A stretch of DNA of 64,000 nt from QQWI01 sp964522015 (GCA_964522015.1 CAZFST010000001.1:424743-488742); one strand, 5' to 3'; shown: positions 49,371 to 59,817, counted from the first letter of the stretch. The notes: generated from the letters alone by a model not told the origin. Numbers and translations are program-made.

Positions 49371-52300
49371 TCCAGTGTCACTTGAATCAGCGCAATTTCC
49401 CCTGCGCGTACGCTTTTGGCTAAATCGCCAGTTACGTTTTCAGTGGTAATCGATTGACCATTTTTGAAGGTCAGCTGGTATTTAACTGGTTTGACCCGAT
49501 CTTGACCAAAGGTATTCTTTCTTTTGGGATTATCATAGATTACCTTGGTGTTTTTGAATAAATTGAAGGAAACTTGCTGCCGCTCATCAAAATAGTCTGC
49601 CCTCAAAACTGGATTCAACTCAAAATTCAATTGATTTTTAAAGGTAAACAACTTTGAACCAGTCATCATATGGAGCCACATGGTAATCATTTCAGAGGTT
49701 GTACCAGTTAGGCGAGACACAAATCCCCTGCCATGGTTTTTGGGGTTGGGATTTCTAGATGATGCAATAAATGAAGAGTTTTCCAGGGTGCTCCGGCCGT
49801 AGACGCTGGGATCCATAAAGGGAGGCAGGGCGTGTTCAATTTCGCCGTAGAAGGCGTCGTGCAGACCACTTTTCAAAAGGCCTAAAAGGTACTTATAGCT
49901 CATGTGCATAAACACGGATTCCCGTTCCAACCAGCCTGGTGTAAAGGCTCTTGCTCGCCCGATCTCCAAGGTTTCATCTTCGAGAGATTCTGAGGTGACA
50001 TACATTTTTAGCTGCTCGTCATACATCCCACTTAATTTGATTTTATCAAAGATGTCCTTTGCTTCCTGTGGGTTATGAAGTTGCTTGAGGTACCTTGCAG
50101 GGGCTTCTAAATACAGAGGCAAACTCCGGCACGACCATTCTTTAACCCTTACGGTTTGCATCCCATTTACAGGATGAAGCTGGCCCGGGTTGATTTCAAA
50201 TGCCGTGGCTTGATGGACCAGGTAGCTAGGCATAATGCCACTTCCCATTTCAATCCCTTGACTAATGGCTTCCGACGATTTTTGATGCATCAGTTTTAAA
50301 AGGGAAAGTACTGATTGATTAGAGCACTCTATTCTGGCATCTGCAATTGGATTCAAAATGGCGCTTAAATAAGCTTCTTTCTTGGTTTGCACCGATTCCC
50401 AGAAACACAATTCATCCATTTCAAAGGCCAGTCGTTTTTCAAGCAAGGTCTGATAATCGGCCATTAACTCAGCCACTTCTTTTGGTACCGAGTGGGAACG
50501 CTCATAAGTTGAAAGGCCCTTGATCAAGAACTCTATCACACGTCTGATTTCAATCACTTCACTCATCCCAGAACCGAACAGGCCTGGCAAACCATTCATG
50601 GCGTCATTCCAACCTGGCTTGTCAGAGTTCATCATGAGTCCCAAACCCGACGGATCAAAATTCGTCATTTTATTAATGATTAGCACCAGTAACTTGACAG
50701 CGAGATTTGTCTTAAGGACAGTCTGATCTTTAAGGCGGTACCAATTAGTAGCATCAGTATCAAAGCCTTCTAATTCAAGCTGTTCGCTGTTTTTATAAAG
50801 CGCATTGTACTGTCTAACGTTGCCTTCATTATTGAGAACATATTTCAAATTTCTAGGGAGTACAAAATCAGGACTTCTAAAATACTTGTATTGATCCTCA
50901 TAGAGTAATGCTTCTAGGCGATCTGGATATATGTTTAAGTAGTTATCCACTAAATCCATATTATAGGTCCAATGGTCCACCCAAAACCCATGACCATAGG
51001 CTGCATGGTTTTCTTGGACTGCGTGTTTCATCACAAGATTTAACAATTCATCTTGGGACCTATCCAGTTCAATCTCTTGTTCTTCAATGGTTGTGAGTAG
51101 TTCACCCGGTGTAAATGAGTTTTTAAGAACTGTTGCCAAGGACCCCTCACCTTTTTTCACTGCCTTTAAAATGGTTGGCCAATCCTCTTGGTTCACTAGT
51201 AGTCTACTGCCCTTAATGACCAAAGGATTTTGTCCATCTAGCTGAATCAATTCCATAAATTGTTTCACATTATACAGGCCAGCCTCTTGAACAAAATAGA
51301 CATCATTGCGTCTATTCTGATTCACATCTCTAAAATTACCATTCCCGTGGGAATAATAGGCTGGTTCTACATAGAAATCGTTATACTCTCTTTCCATGTC
51401 TCCGTGTATTCTCGAGTATACGTGATAGACAATTGGCCCCTCTTTCCCTTCAAAACTTAGAGGATAGCCGCCACGTAAAAAATTATCTAAATAGCTTTGT
51501 TTGACATAAGCATCAAATAGTGGGTACGCGGTTTTGCCATCGACATCATTCAGTAGGGCCGCTGTTACATCAGTTGCCTTTTGGGCCATTTGATCAAAAT
51601 AATCAACAGAGAAATCAGCTGACAGTTGATTCAGCTGGTCTACACTGGCCATTTTTCCAATGACACTGGTAATGGTAAGGGTTTCATTCAAGTCCCCATC
51701 AAATGCACAAAAGGCACAGGGTAATTTATTGGCAGACACCTGGTCTTGTGCCAGTAGTTCTGGCAAAGTTTTTTTCATAAAAGCCATAGGTTTGATTAGA
51801 CTCGTCTGTTCACCGAATAAAATATCAGGGTCAAAGATCACAGGCAATGGGCCCTTGTTGACACTTGAAAATGCGGCGTAAAAATGCCCCGCTTCAACAG
51901 CACCTACTTCTGCCGAATCGTTGGTTGTGGATCGATTTCTAAAAAACGGCATGTTTTTATCCGTGTTATAAGCTTCAAACCAGGCCACTGCTAAATTAGA
52001 CATGGTTTTGATAATCACATCATCGTTTTTATAAGGCCAAATTGTCATTAACCCATCAACCACTTCAAGAGACTTTGAAGTGCCTTCTAAATTTGTTAAC
52101 GTGAGTTTTCTAATCAGTCCAGCATATGGGGCTTCCGTGGCTGTAAAATACGTAACATTAACCTTTACACCCAGGGTCTTGTTGATTTCTTCAAAACCAA
52201 GGCTATTTGATTCAATTAACATTCTTCGTTCAACCACATCATCAGAAATAGATGAAAACACCTCGTGTACTTGATCATTGATTTTTATAAAGGTCCTAAA

Positions 52301-52531
52301 ACCCTGGAGTTCTGTCCGTTTGTAAGCTACATTAGCAGGGACAAAGTCAAAAATTGACCCATTCTTATTTTCAACCCCAAATCCCGCAATACCCTGACCT
52401 CGATTGGTATAGTAGACCCAAAGGGGTATGCCTTTGAGTCCTGCTATACCAGGAAGAAAGCTAGAAAACGGCTTTTGGTTATCGTAATTCTCAATGATAA
52501 ATTGATTATTTTCATATCTGTATTGACTCAT
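49367..52531 (-). CDS. GH94-like beta-glucan/cello-oligosaccharide phosphorylase, 1054 aa
   Basis: 1054 residues, no signal peptide. The opening FSSFLPGIAGLKGIPLWVYYTNRGQG and FRDVNQNRRNDVYF are typical of proteins annotated as cellobiose phosphorylase, and KPGWNDAMNGL near residue 642 carries the Trp-Asn-Asp of the GH94 general acid. Classical GH94 enzymes have about 800 residues, so the extra length points to the larger GH149/GH161-type beta-1,3-glucan phosphorylases or an undefined clade. It should split a beta-glucoside with phosphate into glucose 1-phosphate in the cytoplasm. AAGGAG precedes the ATG. It is the last gene of the locus. Confidence 0.75.
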   Translation of the reverse strand: MSQYRYENNQFIIENYDNQKPFSSFLPGIAGLKGIPLWVYYTNRGQGIAGFGVENKNGSIFDFVPANVAYKRTELQGFRTFIKINDQVHEVFSSISDDVVERRMLIESNSLGFEEINKTLGVKVNVTYFTATEAPYAGLIRKLTLTNLEGTSKSLEVVDGLMTIWPYKNDDVIIKTMSNLAVAWFEAYNTDKNMPFFRNRSTTNDSAEVGAVEAGHFYAAFSSVNKGPLPVIFDPDILFGEQTSLIKPMAFMKKTLPELLAQDQVSANKLPCAFCAFDGDLNETLTITSVIGKMASVDQLNQLSADFSVDYFDQMAQKATDVTAALLNDVDGKTAYPLFDAYVKQSYLDNFLRGGYPLSFEGKEGPIVYHVYSRIHGDMEREYNDFYVEPAYYSHGNGNFRDVNQNRRNDVYFVQEAGLYNVKQFMELIQLDGQNPLVIKGSRLLVNQEDWPTILKAVKKGEGSLATVLKNSFTPGELLTTIEEQEIELDRSQDELLNLVMKHAVQENHAAYGHGFWVDHWTYNMDLVDNYLNIYPDRLEALLYEDQYKYFRSPDFVLPRNLKYVLNNEGNVRQYNALYKNSEQLELEGFDTDATNWYRLKDQTVLKTNLAVKLLVLIINKMTNFDPSGLGLMMNSDKPGWNDAMNGLPGLFGSGMSEVIEIRRVIEFLIKGLSTYERSHSVPKEVAELMADYQTLLEKRLAFEMDELCFWESVQTKKEAYLSAILNPIADARIECSNQSVLSLLKLMHQKSSEAISQGIEMGSGIMPSYLVHQATAFEINPGQLHPVNGMQTVRVKEWSCRSLPLYLEAPARYLKQLHNPQEAKDIFDKIKLSGMYDEQLKMYVTSESLEDETLEIGRARAFTPGWLERESVFMHMSYKYLLGLLKSGLHDAFYGEIEHALPPFMDPSVYGRSTLENSSFIASSRNPNPKNHGRGFVSRLTGTTSEMITMWLHMMTGSKLFTFKNQLNFELNPVLRADYFDERQQVSFNLFKNTKVIYDNPKRKNTFGQDRVKPVKYQLTFKNGQSITTENVTGDLAKSVRAGEIALIQVTLD

Positions 52532-52565
52532 TTAAACTCCTTAATGCTAAGTTTTAAACCGATTG

Positions 52566-55500
52566 CTATCTCAAATTTTTCTTTTTAACATTCACGAAAA
52601 TTTTCGCAATTTCACCGTCTCGATTGAAAATCTTACTACTTAACTCCTTATTCAATCTCGATGTGTTTTCAAACTTGAATATATCGCCATTTTTATAGTA
52701 AAGAGTAATGGCTTTTTCGTCATTTAAAACATAGATGATTGGTACCGAACCAAAAGTGAAACCAAGTTGGTTCTTTTCCAGTTCAATGATCTCTGATGGC
52801 AATTCCCAAGTTTTATTTTCTTCTAAGAACTCAGTTCTATTTAAGAGGTAAGGGTCAAAGGTAATTTCACCTTTGCTGACATGCACACCCAGTTCTCCGT
52901 ATCTGGCAATAAAGTCTTCTTTAACTTGTCCTGTCATACCAGGTTGTTGAACACCTGCAAATCCTGGGGTGTGAGAATAGGCATCTGTTGGAAAGGCACC
53001 ATAATCCACTGGTGATTTTTCGACGCCGATGCCAGCTTTAATATCTTGGAAATACCTTGCTAGCGCTAATGCTTCAGCACACAAGCCATTTGCTGATACA
53101 ACTGCTTCAAAGGATTCTTGCGTTGCTAGAACTAGCTTAGATACCATATGCCAGTAGATGCAACCCAATCCTTCATACTTATAAAACGTACCCGAACGGC
53201 CGGTAAATGAATGGTGGTCAAAGAGTTCAGAGAATATTTCACCAACAGCCTCAACATCACCATGCTCATATGTTTGTGTTCCTAAAATAGCTGCCATAAT
53301 TTCATCACCATTTCTAAAGTCACCATTGAAATGATAAGTGCCGTTGATATCTTTCTCAATAAAACGGTTCAAACCATTAGCGACTTCAGTTTTTAGCACA
53401 TTGGAGCCCATCACTATTTCTTCAGGAATAACATTTTTGGCTAAGAAGGTAGGCAGCTCTCTGTTGGGATAAAGCATATAACTATTTTGGTCTTCACGGT
53501 AGATAGAACTCTCTCTCAAAGCCTTAAGAACACTGAGGCTTTCTTTTGTCTCTAAGGCTTTAGAACTTAAAACAGCCACTTGGCCTTCCAGCATTTCGTA
53601 AAGATAAGAAACACTGCAGCTATGATGATTGAAGGTAATTAAGTTATATGCATGATATAAACCATCTTTGCGCTTATTCTTAATGATGGTGTCCTTCAAA
53701 TGGGACATAGAAATGGTGATGAAAGCTTTGATTGATTTTGAAGAAAGGCTCTTTTTAACATTTGCAAAACCGCTTTTATAAATCGTATCACGATATTCTT
53801 GACCAATAAGCCCAAGCTTTGAGACAACGACATAGCGATTTTCATCTGAAATTGGCATACCAAGGTGTTTTTCATTTGAAACTAGCACATCAAAAATTCT
53901 TTCGAACATTCTGTGCACTTCAGTTGACACTTGAACCTCTTGCGGCATTTCTTCTACTAAATCGGACATAAAACCTAAAAATCTGTGGAGATAGTAGAGC
54001 GTTACCATGGAAATACCATTGCCAACCAATGCATTATTAGCATCATTCCACTCAGGTCGCTGAGTGTTCATCCAGATGCCGCCCTCTGGTACAAAATTTG
54101 ACAACTTGGATAGAAGAGGTACCAAGAGTTTTTCCATCAAGTTCACATGATATAACTGGTTGTCCACAAAAATAAGCTTACCATCAGAGCCAATTTCCGA
54201 AACCCGCTTTTCAACTAGTTCTTCACAAGTTTCATCAAAAGTGATGGTGTTTCTCGGATCTTTTACAAGTTCATCAAATCCTTTAATTCTGTATGGCATG
54301 TTTGCATAGACAAAAATGTCTTTCTGAAGTAAATCACACAATTTTTCAGCATTAAACTTATGAGATAGCTCCATGAGTTTAAGTAAATAGATGATTTGAT
54401 GATCTCCCCAATAACCAATGTTGGACCATGGGTCTTTAGGGTCAAGCACCTCCCAATCAATGCCGTCTTTTGTCAAACGATAAGGATTATAGCCGTCCGC
54501 TGTTGAAGCATTTACAAATTTAGAGATGATACTTTCAATATATAAAGGATAAGACACCGAAAGTGCTTCCCAGTTTTGAAAAATATCTCTCCAATTACCT
54601 TGAAAGTTTAGGTTTTTCTCTCCGTTGGCTTGACTGATTTCAATATTGAATTTATTCCATGGACGACTAGGATCACCGTGACGTCTAGAATAGGTTAATG
54701 GCAGATATTCCAGCACTAACCGTTCAAAATTAGGATCTCCCATTTTAGACGCCAAATCAAGCAAGTCTTGAAATTCAATAGTTTCACTTAAACTATCTAA
54801 TCGTTCTGTATTTTCCTCAAAAGCGGTTCTATTCCAATTATAAATGAATTGTTTAAGATCTTTGGTATCAATTTGATAGCCGTTGGCATAAATACCACCA
54901 CGCATAATGTTATATAGGGTATTTGAAAAATGTCTAAAACCTGAATTTTGATTAGCGGTTAATTGAAAACCATCCGCATCAAACACTAATTTCTTTAGAT
55001 TTTCATCACCTTCTAAAACATTTTTATTGATGTCATTTAAAATTGCCTGGTTATCTTTAATTTGATGAATCAGGGCTGTTAAACTTGCAGCACTTTGATT
55101 TAGCTCAGAAATAATCAACCATTTTTTTGACGCTTCACTACTTAATTCAAAGGCATCCGAAACATAAAAAGCACCTCTTCGCCCTTTTACATCGAATTCT
55201 GTTTCAATGGCTTCATTGAGACAAAATGATTGTACCTGTTTTTCGCAGAGCAAATACCTGGGGTTTTCTAAACCTTGAGACCACACAGTAGTTGACTTTA
55301 AGGATTCGCTTGGCTCTGCTTTATCAGAAATAATCGAGCTTAAAGTATAGATTCCTAAACCCACATCTTCGACTAACTCACAGCGCTTATAACCATCAAC
55401 TAATGTACTTTTTGTGGTTTGAAGTAATGTATTGATACCATAGGGAAGAATATTTCTGATACCGTCTAATACTTTAATCACTTTAGTCGTTTTATTTGTA

Positions 55501-56000
55501 TTGATGACTTCGGACTCTTTAATAAATCCATATCGCTGACTGGTCTTCCAAGTGTATCTGAAAGTAATATTTAGGGTATGATTCACCTCTTCAAACATAA
55601 TCTTGTTTCCGATGGTGTTTTTATACAAGTTTCTTGTAATTTGATAAACATCGGAATGGTGTTTAGAAAAAGGCTTCCAAATAAAGCGTTTTTCTTTCAA
55701 CGTTACAATCATGATGGTGTGTCCACCAGTAGTTTCAGAGCTGTCGTGAATTTTGTCATCTGTATCGTAGGGAAACAAAGCATTGTCAGGATTTTTTCGG
55801 CCTGTAGTAAGTCCCCCAGTGCTAGAAATAAACATCCAAAAGTCAGAATCACTGACGATTGTCATAAAAAAGGGACTCATGGCATCATAGTTATTTATTT
55901 TGAAAAAACTTTCGTTTTGATGTTTCACCGTTTCTAATGCAACTTTTTTTGAACTCTGGCACAATAATGTATCGCCAAAATACAATTTTGAATTTCCCAT
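52566..56000 (-). CDS. Second GH94-like phosphorylase, 1144 aa
   Basis: 1144 residues, cytoplasmic. It shares the (alpha/alpha)6 catalytic layout with its neighbour but is not closely similar to it. Key parts are LNFQGNWRDIFQNWEALS, a central GYWGDHQIIYLLKLME, and TQRPEWNDANNAL near residue 653 with the same Trp-Asn-Asp general-acid motif. The size matches beta-1,3-oligoglucan phosphorylases (GH149/GH161) better than cellobiose phosphorylase, though I cannot assign a family with certainty. AAAGGAC precedes ATG 56000. It lies 19 bases after the permease gene and 34 bases before the other phosphorylase, and two different phosphorylases suggest two linkages or chain lengths. Confidence 0.75.
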   Translation of the reverse strand: MGNSKLYFGDTLLCQSSKKVALETVKHQNESFFKINNYDAMSPFFMTIVSDSDFWMFISSTGGLTTGRKNPDNALFPYDTDDKIHDSSETTGGHTIMIVTLKEKRFIWKPFSKHHSDVYQITRNLYKNTIGNKIMFEEVNHTLNITFRYTWKTSQRYGFIKESEVINTNKTTKVIKVLDGIRNILPYGINTLLQTTKSTLVDGYKRCELVEDVGLGIYTLSSIISDKAEPSESLKSTTVWSQGLENPRYLLCEKQVQSFCLNEAIETEFDVKGRRGAFYVSDAFELSSEASKKWLIISELNQSAASLTALIHQIKDNQAILNDINKNVLEGDENLKKLVFDADGFQLTANQNSGFRHFSNTLYNIMRGGIYANGYQIDTKDLKQFIYNWNRTAFEENTERLDSLSETIEFQDLLDLASKMGDPNFERLVLEYLPLTYSRRHGDPSRPWNKFNIEISQANGEKNLNFQGNWRDIFQNWEALSVSYPLYIESIISKFVNASTADGYNPYRLTKDGIDWEVLDPKDPWSNIGYWGDHQIIYLLKLMELSHKFNAEKLCDLLQKDIFVYANMPYRIKGFDELVKDPRNTITFDETCEELVEKRVSEIGSDGKLIFVDNQLYHVNLMEKLLVPLLSKLSNFVPEGGIWMNTQRPEWNDANNALVGNGISMVTLYYLHRFLGFMSDLVEEMPQEVQVSTEVHRMFERIFDVLVSNEKHLGMPISDENRYVVVSKLGLIGQEYRDTIYKSGFANVKKSLSSKSIKAFITISMSHLKDTIIKNKRKDGLYHAYNLITFNHHSCSVSYLYEMLEGQVAVLSSKALETKESLSVLKALRESSIYREDQNSYMLYPNRELPTFLAKNVIPEEIVMGSNVLKTEVANGLNRFIEKDINGTYHFNGDFRNGDEIMAAILGTQTYEHGDVEAVGEIFSELFDHHSFTGRSGTFYKYEGLGCIYWHMVSKLVLATQESFEAVVSANGLCAEALALARYFQDIKAGIGVEKSPVDYGAFPTDAYSHTPGFAGVQQPGMTGQVKEDFIARYGELGVHVSKGEITFDPYLLNRTEFLEENKTWELPSEIIELEKNQLGFTFGSVPIIYVLNDEKAITLYYKNGDIFKFENTSRLNKELSSKIFNRDGEIAKIFVNVKKKNLR

Positions 56001-56019
56001 TATTAAGTCCTTTCTATTG

Positions 56020-56949
56020 TTAACCTTTTACAGCACCCGCTGAAATGTTCTCAATCAGATATTTTGAAGCAAGAATAAACACAATGACAATAGGCACAAT
56101 CGATATTGCAAATCCAAGATAAATAGCCCCTTGATTTTGATTCCAAATTCGCAAAGCTTTTAAAGAAGATATGACCATTGGCAATGTTTCATTTGCCTTA
56201 GAACTCAAAATCACACGGGCACTTAAATAACTATTCCACGACCCGATAAATGTGAATATGGACATTGTCGCCACACCAGGGGCCATGATCGGCAATGCGA
56301 TTCGATTGAAGACATAAAATTCGCCAGCGCCATCCATTCGCGCTGATTCAATAATTTCCTTGCTCATGGCTGAACTGATGTAGGCTCTGAGGAAAAAGAC
56401 AGTTCCAATTGAAGCCACAGAAGGGATAATAAGCGCAGCATGGGTATCCATTAAGCCTAATTGTGTCATCCACTTCACATAGCCAAGAAATGCCAACTGA
56501 CTGGGTATCATCATAAAGATAAGAATCAGACCATACAAGAAATTTTTGCCTTTAAAATTATACGTATTAAAGCCATATGCAGTGAGCGCAGAGAAATACC
56601 CTGATAAAAAAGTGACCAGTAAAGCGATTTTCAAAGAGTTCAAAAATCCTCTTACAATATTCACGTTTTCCTGCAATATGATGTAGTTGGCTTTAAGACT
56701 GGTCCCTGGTAGCAATGCAATCCCTTGTGTCGTGATAGACATACCATCCCGTGTTGCATTAATGATAACAATCCAAAAAGGAATGATTGAGATTATCACC
56801 AAGATTGCTAGGGCAAAATACACTGTTGAATACACAACAAAATTCTTTGCTTTTCTCTTTTTCTTAGCTTTCAATGTTTTTGCTTGTTCTTCAGTCATTA
56901 TTTTTAATTGATCTTCATTCACTTCAATGGGTTTGTTCTGACTATTCAT
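56020..56949 (-). CDS. Sugar ABC transporter permease (MalG type)
   Basis: 309 residues from ATG 56949 (GTG 56958 is possible). Six membrane helices, and the EAA loop IIESARMDGAGEFYVFNRIALPIMAPG that contacts the ATPase. An acidic N-terminal extension of about 30 residues (EVNEDQLKIMTEEQAKTLKAKKK) precedes the first helix. It overlaps the partner permease by 8 bases. No ATPase gene is present, as is usual for CUT1 systems served by a shared MsmX-type ATPase. Confidence 0.93.
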   Translation of the reverse strand: MNSQNKPIEVNEDQLKIMTEEQAKTLKAKKKRKAKNFVVYSTVYFALAILVIISIIPFWIVIINATRDGMSITTQGIALLPGTSLKANYIILQENVNIVRGFLNSLKIALLVTFLSGYFSALTAYGFNTYNFKGKNFLYGLILIFMMIPSQLAFLGYVKWMTQLGLMDTHAALIIPSVASIGTVFFLRAYISSAMSKEIIESARMDGAGEFYVFNRIALPIMAPGVATMSIFTFIGSWNSYLSARVILSSKANETLPMVISSLKALRIWNQNQGAIYLGFAISIVPIVIVFILASKYLIENISAGAVKG

Positions 56950-57907
56950 TTTTGCCACCCGCCTTTATCGCCACAAGTGCTTTTTTTCTCAATTTAATGA
57001 CTTTGCGGTTTTCAATAAACTCTTTAATTTCATTTCTATTTGTGGCGATAGTGAAAATCGCCGTGAATACCATAATGACGATAAATAGTACGAATGATAA
57101 TGCTGAAGCATAACCATAATTCTTATAAACAAATGCTAGGTTGTAAATATAAACAATCATTGTATTCAAGCTTCCCTCAGGAAAGCCCCTACCATCTGTA
57201 ATTAAAAAAGGTATGTCGAACAATTGTAAGCCACCGATGAGACCCGTAATCATAACATACATCAGAATCGGCTTAATCGAAGGCAGCGTAACATTCTTGA
57301 GAATTTGAAATCTACCTGCTCCATCTATAGCCGCTGCTTCATAGATTTCCTTGCTAACCGCTTGCACTGAAGCCATGAATAAGATAAATGAATTTCCAAA
57401 CCACATCCATGTCTGAATACCCGAAACGCTCATTTGCGCTAAAATAGGATCTGTCAACCAACCGATGGCTTGATCGATCCAACCCAGTTTAAAGAGGATT
57501 TGATTGACGACACCATAATCTTTGTCCAGTAATTTTACGAAAATAAGAGAAATAGATGCTGCTGCAATCAGATTTGGAAGATAGAAAACAACTCTAAAAA
57601 ACCCCAGACCTTTTACTTTATATTTCATGTCTGAAAAGACCAAAACCAGTAAGACAGCAAGAATGATTTGAAAAAATATATTAACGCCCCAAATCTTAAT
57701 TGTATTCATAAATGCATCGATTACATTTGGATCTTTAAATATCAAGGCGAAATTTTCAAAGCCTATGAATACTTTTTTGCCATATCCCTTGTATCTTGTG
57801 AATGCCATATATAGGGTATAGAAAATAGGATAAGCACTAAACAGAAAGAAAACGACGAAGAATGGTAATATGAAAACATATCCGACTGAATCTTTTAATT
57901 TTTTCAT
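56942..57907 (-). CDS. Sugar ABC transporter permease (MalF type)
   Basis: 321 residues from ATG 57907, five bases after GGAGG. Six membrane helices with the EAA loop SKEIYEAAAIDGAGRFQILKNVTLP. It forms the CUT1 translocation pore with the downstream MalG-type permease. The gene follows the binding-protein gene across a perfect 14-bp hairpin, which probably lowers its expression relative to the binding protein. Confidence 0.93.
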   Translation of the reverse strand: MKKLKDSVGYVFILPFFVVFFLFSAYPIFYTLYMAFTRYKGYGKKVFIGFENFALIFKDPNVIDAFMNTIKIWGVNIFFQIILAVLLVLVFSDMKYKVKGLGFFRVVFYLPNLIAAASISLIFVKLLDKDYGVVNQILFKLGWIDQAIGWLTDPILAQMSVSGIQTWMWFGNSFILFMASVQAVSKEIYEAAAIDGAGRFQILKNVTLPSIKPILMYVMITGLIGGLQLFDIPFLITDGRGFPEGSLNTMIVYIYNLAFVYKNYGYASALSFVLFIVIMVFTAIFTIATNRNEIKEFIENRKVIKLRKKALVAIKAGGKNE

Positions 57908-57919
57908 TACGTCCTCCAT

Positions 57920-57952
57920 ATACAAAAGTAGACATAAAGTCTACTTTTGTAT
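57920..57952 (-). repeat. Perfect 14-bp inverted repeat between binding protein and permease
   Basis: ATACAAAAGTAGAC (57920-57933), loop ATAAA, GTCTACTTTTGTAT (57939-57952). As RNA it gives a stable stem after the binding-protein stop, either protecting its mRNA or ending part of the transcription. Confidence 0.85.
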
Positions 57953-57963
57953 AAAAATATTAT

Positions 57964-59526
57964 TTATTCTAGCGGTAAACCGTCAACATAAATTTCAGGG
58001 AAGGTCACCTGTACATCAGCATAGAATGCTTTTAAAACGTCTGCTACAGTCTTATAACCTTCGGCGCCCAACTTATAGTTTGTGATATGAACCCCTAATT
58101 TATCGTTAAGACCACGGTCGTAAGTTGTCACTGTTGAAAGGTCGATTTTCGCTGCTTCATCATTAAATACTTCCAAGTGGTTCATGCCGCCTAAAGATTG
58201 ACGACCTTCATAACTTGCAATGACTGGCGCCATAACAGATTCTACAGAGTACATGTCACTGTCTGCCTTTTGTCTTTCTGCTAGACGAGCTTTGTCAAAT
58301 AACATAGACTTTACAAATGCATATGAAGCTTCAGGAAGTTTTGAATCAGCATTCACACCAAGGTAAGTACCACCCCAGAAGTACGAGTTAGGACCAGTCG
58401 CCATACCCCAGTTACCTTTGAAAGCAGCTGCAGCATAGGCATCCTTAGTAGCTTGATCAGCATCTTCAGCTGGTTTTAAAAGAGTTTTTCCAGCAGCATC
58501 GACTTTTTCCATGTTCGGTTCAATAACATACTTTAAACCCCAAGTAGGCATTGAATACGCCATTACTTGCCATACTTTTCCTTCTGCATCCACTAGGTCA
58601 GCATCCATAGCATCAAACCAAGGGCCACTCCACTCAGCAGCGTTTGCTGTTAATGAATCATTAATTGTCTCACCGTACATATCTTTTACAAGGTTGATGT
58701 AAGGAATTTGCTCTTTGATTTTTGCAGGATTGAGTTTGCCGTCAGCATCAGTCCACATTGCTGGTTTATTTGTTCCAGCCGCAAAGTGTCTTACCGCTTG
58801 ATCATCTGGGAACAAACGCCAGTTAGCATTGAAAGCCTTGACTTCTTTTTGAGCAATTAATAAATTGTCAATTGTGTTAAATTTATTTTGATTCATCCAA
58901 GTCGTCACTGCAGTATTATAGTCCGCACTACCTACAGCAGGGAATCCAGCTTCAGTGCCCCATACCTTAGCAGCCATATCAGTTTTAAAGAAGATTGCAC
59001 CTGGGGTAACCTGCCATGATAAGGCAGCTAGTTTACCTGTAGCAGGATCAATCCCTGATTGCCAGATATACTCTTTGTAATCTGCTTTTTCTTTAGCAAA
59101 GTCAAGCTCTGTATCCGATTCCATCATCGCTTCTAAGTTACCATAGTAACCAGCTTCAATAAATTGCTTGATGTGATCCAACTCACCGGTAAAGATATCT
59201 GGGCCATTTCCAGACTCCAAAGCTGGCAGGATTTTATCCATATAACCATCTTGAATGGAAACTGCAACAAATTCAATTTCCATACCTGCGAAAGGTTTTC
59301 CTTCAGCAGTATATTGTGCTTCGAAATTTGCAACGTCGCCTGCAGTTTTAAGTTCATCTGTAAATGACCAGATGACTAATTTCTCATTTGAGTAATCTTT
59401 AGCTTTGTCAGCCACCACTGGTGGAGTTTCCACTCCGCTCGTAGCATCGCCACCTGTTTTCGCACAACCTGTGGAAGCTGTAACTACAAGTAACGAAATA
59501 AGCAACATTGATAATAATTTCTTCAT
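57964..59526 (-). CDS. Sugar-binding lipoprotein of the ABC transporter
   Basis: 520 residues from ATG 59526 behind GGGAGGAAAC. The signal ends in a lipobox (VTASTGC), so the mature protein is attached outside the cell. Family 1 solute-binding features include LVIWSFTDELKTAGDVANFEAQ at the start and GPDIFTGELDHIKQFIEAGYY. At about 520 residues it is longer than typical maltose-binding proteins (about 400), in the range of binders for oligosaccharides. It heads the transporter-phosphorylase operon, with its own promoter, two LacI-type operators and a cre-like site. Confidence 0.9.
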   Translation of the reverse strand: MKKLLSMLLISLLVVTASTGCAKTGGDATSGVETPPVVADKAKDYSNEKLVIWSFTDELKTAGDVANFEAQYTAEGKPFAGMEIEFVAVSIQDGYMDKILPALESGNGPDIFTGELDHIKQFIEAGYYGNLEAMMESDTELDFAKEKADYKEYIWQSGIDPATGKLAALSWQVTPGAIFFKTDMAAKVWGTEAGFPAVGSADYNTAVTTWMNQNKFNTIDNLLIAQKEVKAFNANWRLFPDDQAVRHFAAGTNKPAMWTDADGKLNPAKIKEQIPYINLVKDMYGETINDSLTANAAEWSGPWFDAMDADLVDAEGKVWQVMAYSMPTWGLKYVIEPNMEKVDAAGKTLLKPAEDADQATKDAYAAAAFKGNWGMATGPNSYFWGGTYLGVNADSKLPEASYAFVKSMLFDKARLAERQKADSDMYSVESVMAPVIASYEGRQSLGGMNHLEVFNDEAAKIDLSTVTTYDRGLNDKLGVHITNYKLGAEGYKTVADVLKAFYADVQVTFPEIYVDGLPLE

Positions 59527-59543
59527 TGTTTCCTCCCTATTTA

Positions 59544-59557
59544 CTAAAGCGCTTTCA
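59544..59557 (-). promoter_or_regulatory. cre-like site (CcpA)
   Basis: TGAAAGCGCTTTAG on the minus strand matches TGWNANCGNTNWCA at 12 of 14 positions and lies in the 5' UTR of the binding-protein gene, suggesting carbon catabolite repression. Confidence 0.5.
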
Positions 59558-59580
59558 ACATTCAATTATGTTGTAAACTT

Positions 59581-59609
59581 AATATATCAGATAACGAAAC
59601 CGGTTGCAA
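59581..59609 (-). promoter_or_regulatory. Promoter of the binding-protein operon
   Basis: On the minus strand TTGCAA (59609-59604), a 17-base spacer and TATATT (59586-59581). The operator at 59595-59608 overlaps the -35 box and spacer. Confidence 0.75.
59595..59608 (-). promoter_or_regulatory. LacI-family operator 1
   Basis: CGAAACCGGTTGCA, a variant of CGAAAYCGRTTTCG, placed on the promoter core. Confidence 0.65.
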
Positions 59610-59618
59610 TACTTTTTA

Positions 59619-59632
59619 GGAAATCGGTTTCG
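59619..59632 (-). promoter_or_regulatory. LacI-family operator 2
   Basis: GGAAATCGGTTTCG, centred 24 bases upstream of operator 1, just beyond the -35 box. Confidence 0.7.
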
Positions 59633-59803
59633 TGATTTTGATAAAACTTAGTATTTGATAGGTTACTGCCTTGCAAAGTCATATATCAGCACCGATTATC
59701 TGACTGGCATTCTATTATAGATAGCCACAAAGGCCTTCTTATCAGCTCATTTTAAAAAATAACCCTTCAGCTATTCGTGAAAAAGAAACAACTTTGTAAC
59801 TAA

Positions 59804-59817
59804 CGAATTCGGTTTCT
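59804..59817 (-). promoter_or_regulatory. LacI-family operator 3 (weaker)
   Basis: CGAATTCGGTTTCT lies about 185 bases upstream of operator 2, near the end of the GH30 gene. It could support looping. The rest of the gap 59527-59834 shows no gene. Confidence 0.45.
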
